DNA of 64,000 nucleotides, taken from Dastarcus helophoroides. Lineage: Eukaryota > Arthropoda > Insecta > Coleoptera > Bothrideridae. Below the pieces are notes generated by a model that saw only the letters and a list, made by a program, of their open reading frames with translations, searched no databases and had not been told where the DNA came from. Positions 57,781 through 64,000 of the stretch are shown here, one piece after another (within the stretch, counting starts at the first letter, position 1; every line of letters starts with the position of its first letter). A program made the translations under genes and the position numbers. The stretch is from contig CM053327.1 in NCBI GenBank assembly GCA_028583605.1, forward strand, positions 46,240,059-46,304,058, in the 5' to 3' direction.

Positions 57781-59200
57781 CACCTCATAACAGCTGATAG
57801 GTTAATTATTTTACATAGAATCTAAATTCTTCAAATGTAACATCATACCTCATGCCAGTGTTGCCAGTGGTAGCGGAATTCTGCTATCGGTGTAGCGCCC
57901 TTAATGCATTTAACGACGTAGAGATGGCGACGATAAAGTAGCGGAATTTAAAACATCAAAACGATGTCCAGTGCTACAACCTTTTTTATGTATTTTTTTA
58001 TATTTTCCTAATTTATTAAAAATACAAAATTTTTATTTTTTCCATATCTAATTTTTGGTCTCCTATTTTTCATTATTCCTATTCTATGTAAAATAAACTA
58101 ACCTCTTCATTTGTAAACTGTCATGAAGTGACGTTTTCAATAAATTTAAATATCACGTAGTCGTATTTCAAAAATTGTTTAGAAAATTGTCAACAAACCA
58201 TAAAAATTTAAATATTTCCAAACTGGGCCGAAGAAATGTTAAATAAATTGAAAAAAACATAATATTTCCAGTCAATAAGGGTCTACCATGAAGAATAAAT
58301 AAACTGGTTGTGGAAAAACTTACATAACGATTTATTCAATGGTGCCATCTGACCGAGAGCAGTTAACAGCAATTTTACGTGTAGAAAGGCAATCACAATC
58401 ATTACAAAGATCTTTAGAAAATTTAATTTTTATTTTTCTTATAAAAAAACATGTATTTACCCGAAGATACTGTTACTCGACGACTTTGAAGTCATTTAAA
58501 ATAGCTCTCAGTTAGGGTGGTAGTTCTTTTTTAGTCTTAGTTAGCAATCTTTATTTTAAAAGTATCTTTGGATTTAATTACCCTCAGAAGGTAAAAAATG
58601 TATTTATCCTTCAAGGTAAAGTCCTTTTATTCTTCATGGTAGACCCTTTGTTGAATTCTTTACCCGTTCTGTGTTGGGTTTAAGAAGACTATAATCTTCT
58701 TGATTGGGTAGCGGTCGGTAGCGGAATTTGAGAGATCCGGTAGCAACATTTGGCATTGAACCATTGGCAACACTGTTGGTAGTCGGACTGCTATGAAGAA
58801 GGTATTCTGTGGCCATGAAACGGGAACTACGTTTGTTTAGGTCTTGTTAATTTTATTTAACATTTCTGCGACCCGGTTGGGAAATGTTTAAATTTTAAAT
58901 AATGAAAGTTGACGATATTTTGAAAGTTTTTTTGCAATATGACTGCGTGATATCTAAATTCTTAAAACGTCACCTCATGACAGCTAATAGGTTAGTTATT
59001 TTACACAGAATCTAAATTCTTAAAACGTCATCTCGTGACAGCTGACAAAATAAGGTTAATTTATTTTACATAGAATAACGAAAAAAATGAAATATAGAAG
59101 ATCAAAACTAGACATGAAAATGTTAAATAAAACTAATAGGATAATATTGACGATAATACTGACCAATAAGAGTCCAAAATGAAAATAATCATTTAGGTCT
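57780..59200. repeat. Mixed dispersed repeats upstream of the acetyltransferase gene
   Basis: AACGTCACCTCATRACAGCT occurs near 57775, 58965 and (variant) 59025; ATGAAAGTTGACGATATT occurs at 55788 and 58905; a reverse family C fragment is at 58195-58290; and GGTATTCTGTGGCCATGAA occurs at 55653 and 58802. No gene is supported. Confidence 0.55.
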
Positions 59201-59448
59201 AACGTTTATTAATTTTATTCAATATTTTAGGTCTAATGTTACATTTGCTGGTTGTTCAAGTGCCCAGTAGTTCCGTTCCCCTATTTTTACTTTGACAACT
59301 TTTGGAAACGATACAAACAAAGTCAATGTTCGCGTAACGCAGTTATTCAAAAGACTCGCTTCAAAATTCTCCAGAAACGACAACAGGTAAGTCGTAAACC
59401 TTTTAAATTTGCACATTTCACAGTATTTTGTTTATTTTAGTTAATACA

Positions 59449-61256
59449 ATGAGCAATGTCAAAAATTTGTACACTCAACTAGTAGTAGCCCGGTTAAGGA
59501 GTAACGCTGTGGTGGAAACTGAAAATGAATTCAAAATTCCGATTGCCGATAAAGACTTCGCGGTAATCAAATATACAAGTTTAAACGGAACCTACGACTT
59601 GACACACACCGAAGTTCCAGACACTTACAAGGGTTTTGGTTTAGGTTCCATATTAGCCGAGGTATTTCATTATAAAAACGTTTGTTTATTGGTTATTTTA
59701 TGTAGCAGCTTACTAAAATTGATTAAGATTCATTTTAGTGATTAACATTTTTTGCATCATAGTATTTGGAGTACTGTGTAGACTTTGACCATTTTATAGG
59801 ACTGAATTTATTAGAGATCAATTCGTTTGCTATTTTGTAAAATCAAATGTTAAATTTACTTCAGACGTTGACTAAAGCACTGAACTAAACTCTGTGGCTT
59901 GTGATTAAGTCCAAAGAACGTTTCACCTCTTTACCACATCGGCAATTAAATAAATAATTACGTGATACGTATTTCGCCAGCAGAACGGGCATTTTTAAGC
60001 GTACTAATTTAAAAAGATTAGCAAAAGATGCATCGACGTCATCTGCATTGAGATTCAAATCGATACTGCATTACATACATTTTATCCTGATTTTATTTAA
60101 TTCTTCAACATTAAAAAAGAAGTGTAGTTTTTTACGTTGCTCGTTCATGCTTTATCTATTGCATCACTTTTATCTAATATTATGGTGAAATAATTTCTTG
60201 TGTGTAAACGGATTGCTAAATATTTACTGCTTATCTAACAGTGTATAGTGAATGACTGTTAAAAATCAGTTTGCAATAATTAATTAATTAAATAAACCTA
60301 AACCTAAAAAAAATTAAAAATCACTTATTCGAAAAAGCTATTAATTTGGCTAAATTTTATAAACAAATTTTAAAAGCTTAAACGTTTTACTCAATCCATT
60401 GAATTTTAATTTGTTTAAACTAGAAATTTCAACTTTTTTCTCCAAAATTCCGATTTTTGTTTCAAAGTTTTAGTTTTTAACTTCAAAATTCCTACTCATA
60501 ATTCAAATCTAACCTTTGAATTACATTTCCTTATTTTAATGTTCACACTTCTACTTAGACAAAATGTTGACCTTTAAACGCTTAATTTCGAGATTTTTTT
60601 AGAAGACTTGAATTTTTGTTGTTAAGTTTCTACTTTATATAGAAATTTAGACTTTGATTTAAATTTTCTTAGATTTTTTAAGTCCTCAAAGTTTTTTTGA
60701 ACTTTAATCTCCACACTTCAACTTGAAATATCTTAAATTCCAGTTATTTATATCTTTAACAAAATTTTGATTAATGTCTCCTAAATTTTTCTCCAAATTT
60801 CGAATTGAAATTGACATTCGAATTCTCATAACTATGAAACTTTGTTAACAACTAAAACAACAACAGATATTAAAAATTCCACGATATTTCTATAAATATT
60901 TGTTATGACCGGACCAGATTTCGCTTTACAGCATCGTAGCAAATATTTATAGAAATATCGTGAAATTTTTAATATCTGTTGTTGTTTTAGTTGTTATTAC
61001 AGTTTAATAGTTATGAATATTGAAGAATTTCGCAAAGTAAGGGTGATAAATGTCAATTATTCGAATTTTTTCAAGGTTTTATTTATTCGCTGAAAGTACC
61101 TCTCCATTTTTTGATTCTACTGACAGAACTTTTTCTTTTCAGAAAGTTTTCGACCATGTGATAAACAAGAAGAAAAAGATGAAGCTAACGTGCGAATTTT
61201 TGCAACATTTCTATACAAAAAATCAATCCAAATATAAAAGTCATGTAGTTCCTTGA
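59449..61256 (+). CDS. NATD1-like GNAT-family N-acetyltransferase, 108 aa
   Basis: Two coding exons (59449-59661; 61143-61256) join in phase 0. An upstream non-coding exon ends at 59386 with a CAG/GTAAGT donor; exon 2 begins at 59441 after TTTATTTTAG. Frame analysis shows a stop before the ATG with no earlier in-frame start, so MSNVKNLYTQL is the likely N-terminus. The protein is a single small GNAT domain: a beta-rich start (FAVIKYTSLNGTYDLTHTEV), then the acetyl-CoA loop YKGFGLGSILAE, then VFDHVINKKKKMKLTCEFLQ, the ending typical of the NATD1/YjdJ group. The substrate is unknown for this group. Intron 2 (1481 bp) holds low-complexity AT sequence and a hairpin MITE. Only 44 bases separate its stop from the next gene's ATG. 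Confidence 0.85.
60847..61065. mobile_element. Hairpin MITE (family E) with 55-bp arms in the acetyltransferase intron
   Basis: The left arm (60847-60901, beginning AACAACTAAAACAACAACAG) pairs almost perfectly with 60941-60995 around a 39-bp loop. A tail TTATTACAGTTTAATAGTTA to AAATGTCAATTATT matches that of the copy at 47609-47760. If transcribed in the intron it would form a strong stem-loop. Confidence 0.7.
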
Positions 61257-61300
61257 AATATAACAATTTTCCATTGACGAGTCGTATTTTATTTTACGAA

Positions 61301-64000
61301 ATGGATCAAGTCGAGGCTCGATCGAAAATATTCTATTATCTACGGAATAAGTATTCCACCCTCATGCTGAATTGCGCCAAAGAGGGTATGACCAAATTTA
61401 AAGGGGAGTCATGCTTTCATCTCTACTTCGCGTTAGCTTTAATGTTGAATAAACGCTTGGAGGAAGCGATACACGAATTAAACTTGATAACGTCCGAAAA
61501 TGACATCAAATTAGCAACGGTGATCGCCCTGATGTATTTCAATAAGATGTTGCGAGTTACCAACAAGGAAATCTATCAGAAGTTGGACGGCCAAATGAGG
61601 GAGAATCGCAGGACGGCGAGCGCTGTCGATTTTTACTACGCGAGCTACGTTCTATATTCACTAAATAAAAGCGAGAAAGCGTTAGATTACTTGGAGAAGA
61701 GTTTACAACTAAATCCAGAGCTTAGCGAGGCTTCGAATCTCAAAGGATGGATATTAATAGAGCAGAAGAAAAAGGGTCGAAAATTACCAAACGTGGGCGA
61801 AATTTTCGAAAAAGTTTTGGAAAGAGATTCGAAAAATATCGATGCTTTGCTTGGTTTATCCGAAACATATTTATGTTACAGCAACTTTGAGAAAGCCGTA
61901 AGTGTTATCAATAAAGCCATCGTGAAATTCCCATCACTCGATTTACCTCTCGTTCAGAAGATGAAAATACAATTAGCGCAACAGCAGTGGGATCAAAGCA
62001 ACGAAACTTTGAACCGAATCGTGAACACAGACTCTGAGAATATCGACGCGCTGAAAATCTGTATAATTATACTTTTGTGTTACGAGGCTAATTACGAAGA
62101 AGCTGTTTCTTGTATCGACAGATTTTTGAAAATATTAGAAACGGTTGAGCCCAAAAATGGGAATATTTTGTTAGAGAGCGCCCAACTTTTCTCGCAAATA
62201 TGCGGTAAAAACGATAAAATATTAAATCTGACTTGTCAGATGGTGGAAAAAGCTGTTAAATTCGACCCGGAGAATGATGAATTTGTCGTAGAACTTGGAT
62301 ATCAGTATCTTCTACTTAATAGAACAAAGGATGCGCTCAAGTGTTTTAAAATGGGGACTAAAGTGAACGATAGCTGCGTTCATGCTCTAATTGGGATCAC
62401 TTTAATCGAATTGATACAAAATGGAGCATCCGAACAAGTTGCTAAACAGGTGAATTATATATTGGATTTTCAAGAGGCGCAATCTTCAACTATGTTATGC
62501 TTAGTGCAGTCAAAGTTATCCGAGGATGTTAATGAAAGTTTAAATTACTTGAGGAAAGCCTCGGAAATTTGTTTAAATCAAATTAAGCATTATCCATACT
62601 CTGAGCAATACTTAAGGAACCTCAAGCCCGAATTTATGATGGAAATCGTTAGAGAGATATTAAGTTACGTTCCCTGCGCTTTCGACGTCAGCGTCCAAGC
62701 TCCGACCGCGTTAGCGAACGACATGAATTCCACCACTCAAAACATCCTAACTGTTATATCGAAAGCCTGCCCCGGCCTTCACGAATCCATGTTTCTCTTG
62801 GCCAAACTGCAATATTACTTAAACGGCGACGTGAACAGCGCCATCAGCAACCTAGAGCAAATCCTAACGCGCCCAAATATGAACCTCACAGAAGCCTACC
62901 TACTCCTAGCCCAAATCCACGCCCAAAACGGAAATTACGAAAGGGCGACGCAAAATTTGGAAGTCGGCCTTAGCCACGATTTTTCAGTGAGAGAAAACCC
63001 AATTTACCACTTCATCGGGGGTTTAATACAGAAAAATTTGAACAACATTCAGGACGCCATCAAATCGTTCACGACGGCGCTATCGCTTATTAATTTGCAC
63101 GGCAGCCGAAGCGTTTTTGCCAAGAGCGACACCGATTTGAATCTCTCCGAGAAATGTTCGATCTACATCGAATTGATATCGTGTCACAATAAGATCGGAC
63201 AATTGGCGGAAGCGTTAAAAACGATGGAAATGGCAACCGAAGAGCTCCACGGAACGTCGGAACAAACCAGATTGGTTATTCTGTCGGCGGAGCAGGAGGT
63301 CGCTCGGAGGAACATACAGGGCGCCCTGGATTTGTTGGCGCAAATTAAACCAAACCAGGCGTATTACCTACAGGCTAAAACTAAATTCGCTAACATAATT
63401 CTAGAGTATAGAAAGGATAAAAAGACATTTTTAGAATGCTACAAAGAAATGGCGAGTCAAACGCCTGGCGCCGAAAGCTACGTTCTACTGGGAGACGCTT
63501 ACATGTCCGTTTTAGGTAAATAGTTTTAGGCTGGTCGCCCGCCATGCTTGGAAAATCAAATCAGGAATTCAGATTCGAGCGGAAGCGCCTGAATTCCCGA
63601 TTCGGGGAGAATAAACGCGGAAGCGCCTGAATTCCTGATTCGTAAACTTAATCGAATTTCGTTTAAAGTTTGTTTGTTGCAGAACCTGATCAAGCTATCG
63701 ATTGTTATCAGAAAGCGCTCGCCGAGAATCCAAAAAATCCGGAGCTCAATCTTAAAATGGGTAAAACTTACGTGTACGCTCACTATTTTAATAAAGCGAT
63801 TGATTTTTACAAGAATGCGATTCAGTCGACTAATTACTCGGCGTTGAAGTTAGAGTTGTCGAGACTTTATATGCAAATGAAGCAGTATAATAAAGCAGAG
63901 CTTTTGTTGGTCTCGGAAATCGAAGCTGAAGATAATACTCTTGCCGAAGATTTGACTTATTTACAATATAAGACGAAATTGTTGAATTTATTAGCTTTGA
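61301..64000 (+). CDS. TTC21B: Tetratricopeptide repeat protein 21B / IFT139 (5' part)
   Basis: Exon 1 (61301-63515) and exon 2 (63683 to the window edge) join in phase 1 across a 167-bp intron (donor GTAAAT, acceptor TTTGTTGCAG), giving about 844 residues so far. The start MDQVEARSKIFYYLRNKY fits the N-terminus of the family. Landmarks are characteristic: FPSLDLPLVQKMKIQLAQQQ WDQS, FVVELGYQYLLLNRTKDALK, EAYLLLAQIHAQNGNYERAT, YHFIGGLIQKNLNNIQDAIK and YVLLGDAYM followed by EPDQAIDCYQKAL. Multiple TPR helices run throughout. In animals this protein is a peripheral subunit of intraflagellar transport complex A, needed for retrograde transport in cilia; in insects it would act in ciliated sensory neurons (family knowledge). 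No obvious RFX X-box was seen upstream. Confidence 0.93.

Noticed and set aside
59228..59287. Short upstream frame MLHLLVVQVPSSSVPLFLL in the acetyltransferase leader
   Set aside because: It ends before the splice junction and is out of frame with the GNAT domain; at most a uORF, and the transcript start is unknown, so it is not annotated.

Overview
This window is AT-rich eukaryotic DNA: spliced genes with canonical GT-AG introns (several only 50-60 bp), very long introns packed with transposons and satellites, and protein families typical of insects. The short introns would fit a beetle, but the order is an inference. The strand layout is: a minus-strand M1 aminopeptidase whose 5' end lies at 1593-1956 and which runs off the left edge; a plus-strand adhesion GPCR (9667-19708, two exons); a plus-strand M1 aminopeptidase N-like gene (30216-51943, eleven exons, about 1011 aa); a small plus-strand NATD1-type GNAT acetyltransferase (coding 59449-61256); and the 5' part of TTC21B/IFT139 (61301 to beyond 64000).

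The most notable protein result is that the complete aminopeptidase at 30-52 kb lacks its catalytic zinc motif. HExxH reads HQLIL and GAMEN reads EAMEN, while the downstream zinc-ligand Glu and the transition-state Tyr remain at normal spacing. All eleven exons join in frame with good splice sites, so it looks like an intact pseudo-enzyme gene rather than a decayed copy. The minus-strand gene on the left has a cleavable signal peptide instead of a membrane anchor and may be an ordinary secreted or GPI-linked aminopeptidase.

Most of the remaining sequence is repeats. Clear structures are: a 6.4 kb higher-order satellite in intron 3 of the pseudo-aminopeptidase (about 867-bp unit built from five ~173-bp monomers); two families of palindromic foldback elements that make 9-12 bp target duplications; hAT-like elements with exact 8-bp duplications (48439-51619, 56741-57416); a pogo/Tigger relic and a solo LTR, each with an empty site preserved in a neighbouring duplicate; an 8.1 kb composite bounded by CAGTGGCGGCTGGTG inverted repeats (20022-28165); a mariner relic ending about 20 bp before an aGPCR splice acceptor; a LINE fragment carrying a nested foldback element; and large degenerate arrays built from AAATTTCGA-like words. 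These arrays produce many meaningless open frames rich in F/S/R or K/E/N.

The acetyltransferase and IFT139 genes are only 44 bp apart (stop to start), which suggests shared transcription or a promoter inside the upstream gene. All exon structures were deduced by eye from reading frame, splice consensus and family knowledge; no searches were run.
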